Source: Tritrichomonas foetus
Lineage: Eukaryota; Parabasalia; Tritrichomonadida; Tritrichomonadidae
DNA: 46,195 nucleotides
Assembly (NCBI GenBank): GCA_001839685.1
Contig: MLAK01000924.1
Coordinates: 1 to 46,195 of the forward strand
Direction of reading: 5' to 3'
Below the pieces are notes generated by a model. That model made no database searches and was not told the origin of the DNA. It saw only the letters and a program-made list of their open reading frames with translations. Positions 28,362 through 37,816 of the stretch are shown here, in pieces. The translations under genes were made by a program, and so were the position numbers. The first letter of the stretch is position 1, and each line of letters begins with the position of its first letter.

Positions 28362-28884
28362 TGAAAAGGTCGACCAAAACCTCCAAAACCGTTTTTGTTA
28401 TTTTCTCCATATCTCAACCAATATTGTATCTTCTTGTATAAATATCAATTTTAATTATTAATCAATTAATTAATAATAAAAATATTCGTCTTTGATTGAT
28501 AGTAATTATGCCTGTTAAATAATGAAATCTGTGTGAAAATTGAGAATATAAATGGCCAAATCATTAAATCATTCTATGATATCATTCTACAAGTTTTCAT
28601 CTAATGACAATTTGAATAAAAATGGGCATAAAGAGAACTTATATAACTAGAAGTTTAGCTTCTATACTCTTCAAGTATCTTCTAAATGAATAGCATGATT
28701 AATAAAACATGATTAAATTATTTAGAATCAATGACAAATCAAAACCAAGATTTATAATGTATAATAAAGAAAAATCAAAAAGATCAATGCAAAACTAAAT
28801 CATAATGAACAAGTCATTAAAAATGAGTAATAAAAAGAACGAATAATAATTCCATAATTTTTAATAAAGTACATTCTATATTTC
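28362..28884. other. Spacer, promoter of uL23 at its left end
   Basis: This is 523 bases of AT-rich DNA between uL23 and the CAMK-type kinase, both on the minus strand. Apart from the uL23 promoter elements next to the ATG, nothing is recognised. Confidence 0.35.
28364..28393 (-). promoter_or_regulatory. M3- and M5-like promoter elements of the uL23 gene
   Basis: On the coding strand, AACGGTTT (28386-28393) fits the degenerate M3 consensus, and CCTTTT (28364-28369) fits the M5 start-site element described in Trichomonas vaginalis. Both lie within 35 bases of the ATG, as expected for very short leaders. The assignment rests on recalled consensus sequences. Confidence 0.45.
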
Positions 28885-30042
28885 TTATATTCCACGAGGT
28901 ACTTTTTGACTTCTTCTTTTTCCCAGTAAGTTATCAGATGAACCACACGGAAGTAAATTCTCTTTTCTCGCTTGTGTATTATTTTGGTGATGATGGTGCG
29001 ACCTATTTCTGATTTTTATATGTGTGTTATTTTCCAAAAGTTTCATAGTTTTTCGAATATCAATAAACGGCATTGATGAGTCTGGCTCAACCAATGAAAG
29101 AACTCTATTATCGAAGTTGATATCAGTTCTGAAATAAATATCAATTCTTCGTGTTGATAAAAAGGGTTGATCAGCCAAAATTGGCTTTGGAATTGCTTTC
29201 GCAGTATAAAACCAAGTATGCATTTTTGCTTGTTCAATTGTAATTCTTTTAGTTGGATCAATTGTCATCAATTGTTGAATCAAATTTGCGCATTGTGGTG
29301 AAATTCCACTCGGAATTGTGAATTCGCCAGTTCTGATCTGCTTAAAAAGTTCTTTCATTTTTCGTTTGGTCCATGGAAGCCTTCCTGTCACCATGGCATA
29401 TAAAATTACACCACATGACCAAATATCAGCTTTGCTGCCATCATAGGGTTTCCCACTTAAGGTTTCTGGACATACATAGCAGGGTGACCCACATGGCGTT
29501 TTCACTTGATATTCAGAATCCACAAATTTTGAGAGCCCAAAATCACTAATTTTAAGATATCCAAATTTATCAATCAAGATGTTTTCTGGCTTTAAGTCTC
29601 GGTGGACAACATGCAGACTATGAATATATGATAATGAATCAAAAATTTGGTAAATGTAACCACGTGCTTCTTCTTCACGTAATCTTTTCTTTGATGCAAT
29701 GTGGGAAAATAAATCCCCGTTTGGACAAAAGTCCATAAAAACGTAAAAATTATTTTCATCCTTATAAATGTCCGTCAGCATAACGATTCCAGGATGCCGC
29801 ATTAATTGAGATACTCGAATTTCGAGTTCAAAACGATTATACATATTTCTTTTTTCAAGCATGTGAATTGGCACTATTTTGCACGCGTAATAATCCAATA
29901 ATAATTCATGATATGCAAGTTTCACAATCGAAAAAGCTCCTTCGCCAATTGTTCCGCGAAGAGTATAGGGACCAATGGTTTCAGGGAATATAATTTCGCC
30001 ATGCTTCTTCCCCGAATTTTTTGATTTCTCGCCTGAAGACAT
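28885..30042 (-). CDS. CAMK-group (CAMKL) Ser/Thr protein kinase
   Basis: This 385-residue protein has a complete kinase domain (about 25-280): glycine loop GEGAFSIV (33-40), Lys55 in ACKIV, HRDLKPENIL with Asp149, DFG at 167-169, CGSPCYVCPE closing the activation segment, and SKADIWSCGVILYAMVTGRLPW. This pattern belongs to AMPK/MARK/CAMKL kinases. The C-terminal hundred residues are basic, with a His run, and have no UBA or KA1 domain that I can see, so the subfamily is uncertain. The expected activation-loop threonine (KTPCGSP) is present, suggesting control by an upstream kinase. It is typical of an expanded parabasalid family. Its upstream spacer has AAAAAGTTT-like sequence 60 bases from the ATG. 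Confidence 0.93.
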   Translation of the reverse strand: MSSGEKSKNSGKKHGEIIFPETIGPYTLRGTIGEGAFSIVKLAYHELLLDYYACKIVPIHMLEKRNMYNRFELEIRVSQLMRHPGIVMLTDIYKDENNFYVFMDFCPNGDLFSHIASKKRLREEEARGYIYQIFDSLSYIHSLHVVHRDLKPENILIDKFGYLKISDFGLSKFVDSEYQVKTPCGSPCYVCPETLSGKPYDGSKADIWSCGVILYAMVTGRLPWTKRKMKELFKQIRTGEFTIPSGISPQCANLIQQLMTIDPTKRITIEQAKMHTWFYTAKAIPKPILADQPFLSTRRIDIYFRTDINFDNRVLSLVEPDSSMPFIDIRKTMKLLENNTHIKIRNRSHHHHQNNTQARKENLLPCGSSDNLLGKRRSQKVPRGI

Positions 30043-32160
30043 GCTTTTTTATTTTAACTATATAAAACTTCGATTATTGAAAAAGTGAAAATAATAAACT
30101 TTTTAAAAACATCTTTTTATTTTATTTTATTTATTTTGTGCGTGTGTGTAAAAATATCAAATAGAAAAAGTGATTAGTTTCTATGAAATAAATATTTAAA
30201 TCACTGCGGTAACAGCTTTTTAAAATTATTTAAATTTATAAATAAATAAATAATTTATAAATTATCTTTCATATTTTTTTTTAAAACATAGTTGGTCGAT
30301 GATTAAGAAAAAGTTTATTTTATATAATGTCATGTTCAATAGTCACTTTATAAGGCAAACCAATCTAATCTGAGTGATTATTTTGAAAGATATGGACTGA
30401 GTGTAGTTATATGTAAATAGTAGATCTCAGCATACTATAAACATTGCATATTTTCAACCATCATAATTTTTCTTCGATTTGTAAGATAATTCAGGCTCCT
30501 ACCTTCGAGGATGAATCTTTTCTATTTGGTCATTTCCTCCAGAAATAATTTCATTTTTTTGCTTAACGATCTGAATGGTATCAGTTTATGATTTTCATTG
30601 GTTTTGTCAAAGCAATAATATTACAATTGGGTGTTTGTTGATTCTCCTTTTGACAATATTTTGAGAATGATCTAACTCGATTTTCAAAATGGATCATGAT
30701 TGATTGTTGAAGAATTGAACTTTTTTGAATGTATATGATTTTATTCATAATAAATTAGGGATTTGCATTGAGAAATCACAATAAAACATTGATACTAATA
30801 CAAATTGTGAAAATGTAATGCTGTTTCTTTCTCAATACCTTGAAAACTTCATATAAATAATTGTGATATAATAATTATAGAGGGTAGTATGATAGATATC
30901 TAATAAGAAAAAAATCAATTGGATGAAATAGAAATAATTTGTCTAGAAATCAGAAAAACAGAATGTTTCATTATAAGACTTCTTAAATTACTTTCGAAAT
31001 TGAAGTTAGAAGGCTTGTATGAATAATAGGGTGATTAAAATTATTTCATTATGAAAACGATTCGTCAAAATCCTTTTGAATTTATTTTGATGCTCATTTA
31101 TTTCTTTTGAAAGTATTTACTTTCAAGTAAGCACAGAAAGAAGGTTTTTGAAAAGTGACTCGAGTATGGAAATTTCAAAAAATAAAGAGGATTACGTTGA
31201 TTAATATATATGATAATGAATTTGCGCATAAATTTTAATATTCATGCTAAAATAAGAAGGAATCGCATTCAATTAGAATGAGCATTTGAATATGAGCAAA
31301 TTGACAAGATATTACCGTTTTTTTCGTACAAAATCCAATATTTATTGATCAATTACAAAATTATAAAGGAGATATCTTCCAGATTAAAATCTCTGATTGA
31401 TATTTTTTTGTTTGGAAGTCATTTGTTAGATAAAGTGCAAATTTTGGATTTTTTTAAATTTGTATTTCAAAAATCAGATCAGTTCAATCAAAAACACGAA
31501 GAATTGATTGGAGATAAATTAAATTATATGAACTAATTGATGCTGATTCAATAAAAAATTTAAATAAAGTTATTGGTATATGATCCTCAGTTTTTTTGGT
31601 TGTTCCTGAACAATATTCTGAGATATTGTTGAATAAATTTTGTTGGTGAAAATGATAAACTTTTGCAATCTCTCACAAAAAAGTTTCCTATCATTTTTTT
31701 GTATTAAAATTGAATAACTCATGGTTCTTTGAAAATTCAATATATTTTGTCGCATTTTTTCAAAAATTGTAATTCAAACGTTTACTATTTATTCAGATTC
31801 ACATGTTTCGACATCATTAACTTCACTTCCTGTCATATCTCCTTTTATCTTTTGAAAAAGATCTTTTCCATTGCGAATCACCTCATTTATAATATGATGA
31901 GATTTGGCGAAATAATGTTAATTGAAATTATTGTGTAGTTCTGGTATCAATTTGAATGATGTTTGTTTGTAAAACCTCAAAGTACAAAATTATTCACAAA
32001 AACTATTTCAGTGCTATTCAATGACAATTATTTTTTGATCTGAATGATTTGGCTATTAATTTTTCAAAACTGATCGTAAATTTTTCAAAGGTTGAAATTA
32101 ATTTGAATAATACCTAAGTATTGACTATCAAAAACCACTTAAAAAAAAAACATCGCCAAC
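30043..32160. other. 2.1-kb spacer, mostly non-coding with one possible remnant
   Basis: This divergent spacer between the CAMK-type kinase and the TLC gene contains the possible remnant at 31282-31536. A near-perfect hairpin with 9-base arms (TTGAAAGTA / TACTTTCAA) around a two-base loop lies at 31107-31126. Two other short frames (31570-31755 minus, 31729-31938 plus) have no motifs. No RNA gene is recognised. Confidence 0.4.
31282..31536 (+). pseudogene. Possible gene remnant, plus strand
   Basis: This is an uninterrupted 84-codon frame without an early ATG, immediately preceded by TGA and ended by TAA. Its translation (FEYEQIDKILPFFSYKIQYL, then SRLKSLIDIFLFG and a charged end) looks helical and protein-like. 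Lack of a start codon and of any family match suggests a fragment of a decayed gene, but chance cannot be excluded. Confidence 0.3.
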
Positions 32161-32976
32161 ATGCTTTCCGATCTTTCAAATACCCTTCAACAGATGACAA
32201 CAGTATCTCTGGCTGATGTACCTCTTTACTTAGAACTCTGCGTTATGTACATGGCCTACAGACTTGTTATGGTTCATATCGTTTTGAAGTCGATTGCAAA
32301 GGCACTCAAAATTAGCCCCAAGTTAGAGAAAAAGTTCATTCACAGATCATTCGATATGATTCATTACGTTGTTGGTGGATTGATTGGCATATTGGCTCTC
32401 ACACAACGACCATACGGACATTGCTTCTACTGGGCCAAAGACTGCAAAGACCTCATGTGGCAAAACCCAGAAGGCTTTGAAGTGACAATTCTCGAAAAAA
32501 TTTACTACTTTGTTTTCTTTGTTTATTATTCAACAGATATTTTCTTTGTTGGAACAACAAATCAGCCATTCATGCTGATAATTCACCACTTAGTCACACT
32601 TAGTGAAGTCGCCAATTGCGTTGTCTTACAATCTCCTGTTGTTGGACTTTCAGTGATGCTTCTTCACGATATTACAGATATGCCACTTTATGTTGGAAAA
32701 GTTTTACTCTATTGCGGATCAAAGGTTTTGAAAGATTATGCTCTTGTTACATTTGCGATTTTATGCACATACTTCAGAATATTTAATTACCCAATGATAG
32801 TCTACAACGTTTTCCAGGTTGGATGGGGTACATCTATCCACCCATGGATTTACTATGTAGAAGAATGCTTCTTGGTCGTTCTCTACATGATGCACCTTAT
32901 CTGGGAATATAAAATTTTCACAAATGTTGTTGGAGTTATTAAAGGCGAAGCAATTCATGATAACCGGTCTGATTAA
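32161..32976 (+). CDS. TLC-domain protein, ceramide synthase (Lag1)-like
   Basis: This 271-residue multi-pass membrane protein shows the Lag1 signature in its C-terminal half: IIHHLVT (adjacent His at 142-143), then LLHDITD (His169-Asp173), then a Lys and a long hydrophobic TYFRIFNYP helix. In ceramide synthases these histidines and aspartates are needed for acyl-CoA-dependent N-acylation of sphingoid bases at the ER. About five or six membrane helices can be drawn. It is shorter than usual (typically 300-400 aa) and has no Hox-like domain. The ATG at 32161 directly follows a poly-A tract. The stop lies in TAAA. A TRAM/CLN8-type TLC protein is less likely, because the HD..D motif is present. 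Substrate chain length cannot be inferred. Confidence 0.82.
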   Translation: MLSDLSNTLQQMTTVSLADVPLYLELCVMYMAYRLVMVHIVLKSIAKALKISPKLEKKFIHRSFDMIHYVVGGLIGILALTQRPYGHCFYWAKDCKDLMWQNPEGFEVTILEKIYYFVFFVYYSTDIFFVGTTNQPFMLIIHHLVTLSEVANCVVLQSPVVGLSVMLLHDITDMPLYVGKVLLYCGSKVLKDYALVTFAILCTYFRIFNYPMIVYNVFQVGWGTSIHPWIYYVEECFLVVLYMMHLIWEYKIFTNVVGVIKGEAIHDNRSD

Positions 32977-33417
32977 ATCTTTCTTTCTTGCAACCATGTC
33001 TTCTTTTTTATTTTTTCCTTTTTTATGTCATTTATATTTTCCTATTTTTCTCTGTTTCCTCCAGAAGGGTCATAAATCATAAATCATTTCCATTCAAACA
33101 CAGAAAAGAATTTCACTGCAAAAAATTTACATTACACAAAAAGATCAATCCAAAAAATTGCTTTTCGATCGAAAACCTTTTGAAGGAAAAATTATGATCG
33201 ATTGAAACAGTAACATGACAAAAAGTTGGGATTTGATTGAAGTAATATTACAATAATTATTGGTAAAAAAGTTGAGAGGAAGAAAAAAAAATCACATGAA
33301 TGTGAAAAAGAAATTATATTTGAGTTGTAAAAACTTAAAATAAGATGACTTTAGTTTCCAATCGCCAATTTTTTGAATGATCGTCAATTTTTTATTTTCT
33401 TAACGTCCATATTCATC
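32977..33417. other. Spacer with one CAAAAAGTT motif
   Basis: This 440-base AT-rich spacer contains CAAAAAGTT at 33219-33227, 190 bases before the next ATG. A 69-codon frame at 32988-33197 begins with a weak hydrophobic start and a Phe-rich translation. It has no motif and is not called. Confidence 0.35.
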
Positions 33418-34239
33418 ATGCAAAAGCCTCAAAAGGACAAAATCCAGTACTTTCAGGAAAAAGAGGATGAGTTTATTACAGACATGATGAAGTCGATCGA
33501 AATATGGAGAAATCAAGGAAATTTGTCAGCTTCAAATTCGCCATATAAGAAAAAGGATATTCGAACTCCCAGTAAATACAAGTATAAACTATACAAAAAG
33601 GAATACGAAGAGGGGCGATTTAAAGTCGACGAATATGACATTAAAGAATATAATTTGAAAGTCAGTCTTGGCAATTCCCGAAATCTTCTACGAAAAGACC
33701 ATTTACAAAATCAGGCCCTCACTAGGGAGCAAAAGTTTAAACAGTCGATGAAACCCTACACAAACTCAACAACGATATCAGCTATTATGGATAGAGCTCA
33801 GGTTGAAGCCAGCGAGTCGTATATTCAGAATATGAAAAAACCTTGCAATGAGCTTTTGGCTAATCAGAAAAGGATTGTCGGTATTCGCGGACAGCTTGTC
33901 AATAAAATCAAGCAGAATCCAAATTTGATTAAAGAGCAGAGCTCCCTCGAGAGTAAATTCAATGCGCCACGTAGAAAACAATCAAATTTCTCAAGAAAAG
34001 ATATCTACAGGAAAATAAATGAAATTACAACAGATTTAAAGGCAATTGAATTTACAAATGAAGATTTAGAAGAACAAATTGCGGTTATAGAAAAAGCCAA
34101 GGCTACTCTAGAGTCAGAAAAGACATCTTATGAAGTTTCACTGAATTTTGAAAAGGAGAGACTTGCTGATGCCAGAAAACGACTTCATGAGATTAAATCA
34201 CAGGATAAACCATGCGAGATGATTGAGCAAAATGAGTGA
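33418..34239 (+). CDS. Small charged coiled-coil protein, function unknown
   Basis: This 273-residue basic protein has a Lys/Tyr-rich first half (KYKYKLYKKEYEEGRF) and a C-terminal coiled coil (about 195-260, with DLEEQIAVIEKAKATLESE). No signal peptide or known domain is seen. The start is taken as ATG 33418. An upstream in-frame TTG would add 15 hydrophobic residues (FFIFLTSIF), which look like leader-region translation rather than protein. The composition suits a cytoskeletal or basal-body component, though that is a guess. It ends in TGA. Confidence 0.75.
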   Translation: MQKPQKDKIQYFQEKEDEFITDMMKSIEIWRNQGNLSASNSPYKKKDIRTPSKYKYKLYKKEYEEGRFKVDEYDIKEYNLKVSLGNSRNLLRKDHLQNQALTREQKFKQSMKPYTNSTTISAIMDRAQVEASESYIQNMKKPCNELLANQKRIVGIRGQLVNKIKQNPNLIKEQSSLESKFNAPRRKQSNFSRKDIYRKINEITTDLKAIEFTNEDLEEQIAVIEKAKATLESEKTSYEVSLNFEKERLADARKRLHEIKSQDKPCEMIEQNE

Positions 34240-34548
34240 TTGTTCCTCATATTATTATTTGTGTTTTAATAAATATTTATGACTTCCATTTTAATTCGTT
34301 TTAATTTGTAGATAAGAATGATGATCAAGTTATATAACTGGGAATGTTTTCAAAACGCATAATTAATTATCAACATCAATTTGATAATGAAACTCTGAAA
34401 ATGTGAAGCTTGAAAGTTTGTAACAACAATTTTATTAATAAACAAATCGGTTGGACCAGCAAATTTCAGTCATTTTCATATTCTGTCTCGAATCAATTTC
34501 ATCATTCGAGAGCTCAGGGTTGTATGTCATTAAGAATGAACTAAATAG

Positions 34549-34791
34549 AAAAAACTGAAAATTAAATCAATATTTCCGGAATTATCTGGAGAGTATCAGA
34601 TGATATCAAAATATGGAATTCTGAGATTTTTATTGATGGAGTTCAAAAGTATAAACAGAGACATTATTCCACTGTTGGAGATTGAATGTCTCCATCAATT
34701 TAGTTCTAACAGTGATTATTTTAAAAGTAAAATCCATTCAAAAAAAATGATAGGACTAAAGCTGAGTGACCAGAAGAAGAAAAAATTCTAG
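34549..34791 (+). pseudogene. Possible gene remnant or small gene
   Basis: In the 627-base spacer 34240-34866, an 80-codon open frame follows a TAG at 34546-34548. It contains an ATG at 34600 and translates to a helical, protein-like segment (FKSINRDIIPLLEIECLHQF) ending in a lysine run. From the internal ATG it would be 63 residues. No family is recognised. Coding-like sequence upstream of the first ATG suggests a truncated relic rather than an intact gene. Confidence 0.3.
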
Positions 34792-34866
34792 AAATAAAGA
34801 AAATTTAAATCATTTAAACTTTATAACAACTAAGGTTAAAAGTTGGGTCATACTGTGAAAATTTTC

Positions 34867-35208
34867 TTAGAAAACTGTGATAAGTGGGCCACAGCGGGGC
34901 TTAAACATAGCAGGATCATCCAATGGTCCGATATGCGGCGGCGACTCGCTGCATATTTCGATGCTTTTGCAATCATCTAATTCCCATGTGAAGTTTCTCT
35001 TCGGAAAATGGGCGCGTGGTCTTTCCATAGTATTCACCAATCTTTTGGGGTGGGCTGTGAGACAACCAAAGCAGACAATTCTGTCTGAGTGAAGGTCGCT
35101 GCCTTCATCTGAAGAAGCTAAAGATGCTTCTTCTAAGTCAAATTGAGTATCGATCGTAGGCTGAAGGGCAAGCCCACTACTATCTAATGCTGTACTTTCA
35201 ATATTCAT
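34867..35208 (-). CDS. Small GC-rich gene, function unknown (possible PP1-docking motif)
   Basis: This 113-residue protein stands out because its DNA is much less AT-rich than the surrounding spacers, which suggests real coding constraint. There is no signal peptide or membrane span. Residues 24-42 are acidic and Ser-rich (EEASLASSDEGSDLHSD), a typical CK2-type phosphorylation stretch. It is followed directly by RIVCF (43-47), which fits the PP1 docking consensus [RK]-x-[VI]-x-[FW]. Later segments (FPKRNFTWELDDC; SPPHIGPLDDPAMF) are Pro/acid-rich. A phosphatase regulator is one idea, but the motif is short and common. It ends in TAA. Confidence in the gene is moderate, in the function low. 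Confidence 0.6.
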   Translation of the reverse strand: MNIESTALDSSGLALQPTIDTQFDLEEASLASSDEGSDLHSDRIVCFGCLTAHPKRLVNTMERPRAHFPKRNFTWELDDCKSIEICSESPPHIGPLDDPAMFKPRCGPLITVF

Positions 35209-36717
35209 AATAAAGTTTATTTCGAAAAGGAAATAAAAAGGGAAGGAAGAAAAATGCTGTCGAAACCGCCTAAAAGTATTGAAAAAGATCTATTTGGCCC
35301 AACAAAAATTACCCTTTTTTCCTTCGTTAAGGCAAAAAATTCAAAGGAAATTTTATTGGCGTTTTATTCGTTCAAATTTTCAGAATGTTTTTCTAGTTTA
35401 TTCATAGAATTGTGACCAATTTCTAACAGTCTATAGAAAATTTCAAAGATATTTTATGCTACCTTTTTATCAACATAGAAATATTTCAGTTTGATATAAT
35501 TTTCAAAGTCAGTAAAAAAATCGCAAACTTTTTCTAAGAAAATTGAATGAGATAATTATGGGGGGTTATGAACTGTATTGAATTACCAACAATCTTTATC
35601 GATTGGTGAAATTCAAAATCTCGATCGTTTTCATCGGATGAAAGAATGCATTCATTGCATCATACTGATAATCTATTTAAGATATGAAAAAATAATGCTA
35701 ATTTGAGATAATATTCGGATTTTTTGGGATGTAACCTCAAAACCCACTAATTTACGTTTTTGTGGTCATTTTGCCAATTCATTGGCACCTAATTTCAACT
35801 TTTTTCGACATCAAAAAAATTAACAACGGTTCATTGATATTTTCCAATTCCATCAAATATCAAGCTAATGGATTTCTACTAGATTATAAACTCAATTGAG
35901 TCAGTGAACAAACCCAACATTGGTGAATAATATTTTCTATTAAAATTTCAGATATCTTTATTATTGAACTGTGATTCATGATACCAAACGTTAAAGTTCC
36001 TAGATTGGATTACGTGTGGATCAACCATTTTTCAATGAGTGGAATAATAATAATTTTCATAAAAATTGAGATTCAGCTTTTTTTCGAGGTCATAATACTA
36101 ATAATATTTCCCAATGCAGACATATAATTATTTCAAGAATCTATTTCAAAAGACATTCGCTCATCTAAAAATAATCTACATAATATTTGAGTGAAATATT
36201 TATAAGACTAAAAGTTCTAATTGACATATAAATCCTATGCAGACAAGTGATTTTTATCAATGCCCATAGTAGATTTTTGAGCTGGTTCCATCATTTGAAA
36301 AATCTTTGATGAAAACATCAAAAGAACATCAAATCATCATTATATACATATGTATATTTGTCTCATTTTATGGATAATATTACTGCCTGCTGAAACTCGT
36401 GGAACTCAATTGATGAGCCAAAACAATTGCTAATTAGTGATGATTATGTTCTTGGAAATTATGCCATTTATGATGATGTGAAAATATTTTCGATTCCGAG
36501 TTTGTCACTTTATCAGAATGTTCAGAAAAGAGGTAGTTTCATTGTTGGCAGTAAATTGAAAAAATTTGCCACAGCGAGCCCTATGATATATTAAAGAAAC
36601 AGCAAGTAATGTCAAACTACCGAATATTTTATTTATAATTCATACATGTGGTTTTTTTGTTCTAATTCGAATTTCGAATGAATTTGTTCAAATTCAAATT
36701 TCCTCCTTTGTCTGAAC
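35209..36717. other. 1.5-kb spacer with one remnant
   Basis: Largely AT-rich DNA without gene features. The only coding-like stretch is at 36370-36594 (separate entry). I saw no repeats or RNA genes. Confidence 0.4.
36370..36594 (+). pseudogene. Gene fragment with an internal stop
   Basis: A frame from ATG 36370 to TAA 36592-36594 is broken by a single TGA at 36391. After it, 66 codons give protein-like sequence with alternating hydrophobic and polar residues (VLGNYAIYDDVKIFSIPSLS and RGSFIVGSKLKKFA). That pattern could fit a beta-rich or LRR-type domain. No family is certain. It is best read as the tail of a decayed gene. Confidence 0.4.
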
Positions 36718-37413
36718 CTAATGCGTGACAATAGATCGAATGTAATGCACGCATGATCCCAAAAAAATCCCGAAAATGGCTTTTTTGTTTCTGCAGGTCA
36801 GAAATGCAAAAATGAAGGCTCCAATTCCAAGGAAATAGCCAAGAAGGAATCCTGTTACAAAGAAAAGCCAATTTCTGTTCCAAATAAATGCAATTCTCGA
36901 TCTTTGAACAGGTGCATCAATTATTGGGAAATCGTCTATATCATCAAAAATGGAATCGAGCGGCAATTCTGAAGAAAAAATCGCCGGAAACCATTCGTCC
37001 TCAATTTCAATTTGGTCCTGCTCATTTTGATCGTCGATTCCATTAATGGCTCGAAAATTGGCTCGAACTCTGGCAATTTGTTCAGGTGAATAATTCAACC
37101 TTTGTAAGCGGTCAAATCCACGAAGATCTAAATTATCGCCTTTTTGTGATTCAGCTAATTTGATGACTTTGAAGAAACAATGAACTGTAAATTCGTCCAT
37201 CGACTCGAGATCACCTAAAACATCGTCAGGGGAACATATCCTACCATGGTATAAAATAATAGTCGTAGTATTTGGAGGTTCGATAATGGTTTGATCTTGA
37301 TGGACGAGCCCGATTAAATCGGAGACCTTTGTGGTTGATGCATCTAAATTGAATTCTCTTTTTTTACCGTCTGTAAATATTATTGTAATATGAAGAACCC
37401 TTTTTGAGTCCAT
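36718..37413 (-). CDS. Dsc3-like ubiquitin-fold membrane protein (DUF2407-like)
   Basis: This 231-residue protein has a ubiquitin-like N-terminal domain (about 5-85, with TTIILYHGRICSPDDVLGDL matching the strand-turn-helix end of the fold). A short helical motif follows, GFDRLQRLNYSPEQIARVR (99-117), which closely resembles the GFDRL....FS..EI..LR signature of the fungal Dsc3/DUF2407 C-terminal domain. There is then an acidic linker and two hydrophobic helices (about 182-206 and 212-228, including LLGYFLGIGAFIFAFL). Dsc3 is a subunit of the Golgi/endosomal Dsc (Tul1) E3 ubiquitin ligase, which degrades orphan membrane proteins and activates SREBP in fission yeast. A membrane-protein quality-control role is inferred. 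TMUB/HERP-like proteins are the alternative. The start is moved from an in-frame TTG to ATG 37413. Confidence 0.72.
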   Translation of the reverse strand: MDSKRVLHITIIFTDGKKREFNLDASTTKVSDLIGLVHQDQTIIEPPNTTTIILYHGRICSPDDVLGDLESMDEFTVHCFFKVIKLAESQKGDNLDLRGFDRLQRLNYSPEQIARVRANFRAINGIDDQNEQDQIEIEDEWFPAIFSSELPLDSIFDDIDDFPIIDAPVQRSRIAFIWNRNWLFFVTGFLLGYFLGIGAFIFAFLTCRNKKAIFGIFLGSCVHYIRSIVTH

Positions 37414-37816
37414 CAAATGATAAAGATTCGAAAGCTTATTAATGGCTTACAGAAGGTCAAATTAGAGGCAAAATCCATCATTGAAATATTTCAATGACAG
37501 GATTTTACACGAAAATTTATAGATTGATTATTAACCTTCAGACCAAATTTACTCATAAAAATCTATTTACTCAATCTTTTTCCTCACAAAATTGCTGAAT
37601 TACATGAAATTGAAAAGAGATAAAAAAAAAACTGAAAAAAGTTGAGGTCAATCGATCAATTATCACAGATTCATCCAATAATTACATATTCATTATTACT
37701 ATTACTTTCTTTTGAAACAAGTGAATCAGCACAATCACTTTAATTAATAAATATCGAAAAATGTTTAGATTAGTATAAATTAATCTCCCGTTATAATTTT
37801 TATTATCATATACAAT
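37414..37816. other. Spacer, nothing recognised
   Basis: This 403-base AT-rich spacer lies between two minus-strand genes. Its left part should contain the promoter of the Dsc3-like gene; an AAAAAAGTTG sequence occurs near 37633. No coding or RNA features are seen. Confidence 0.3.

Noticed and set aside
31107..31126. Near-perfect hairpin in spacer
   Set aside because: A two-base loop is sterically poor for RNA, no gene end is nearby, and such palindromes are expected by chance in a long AT-rich spacer.
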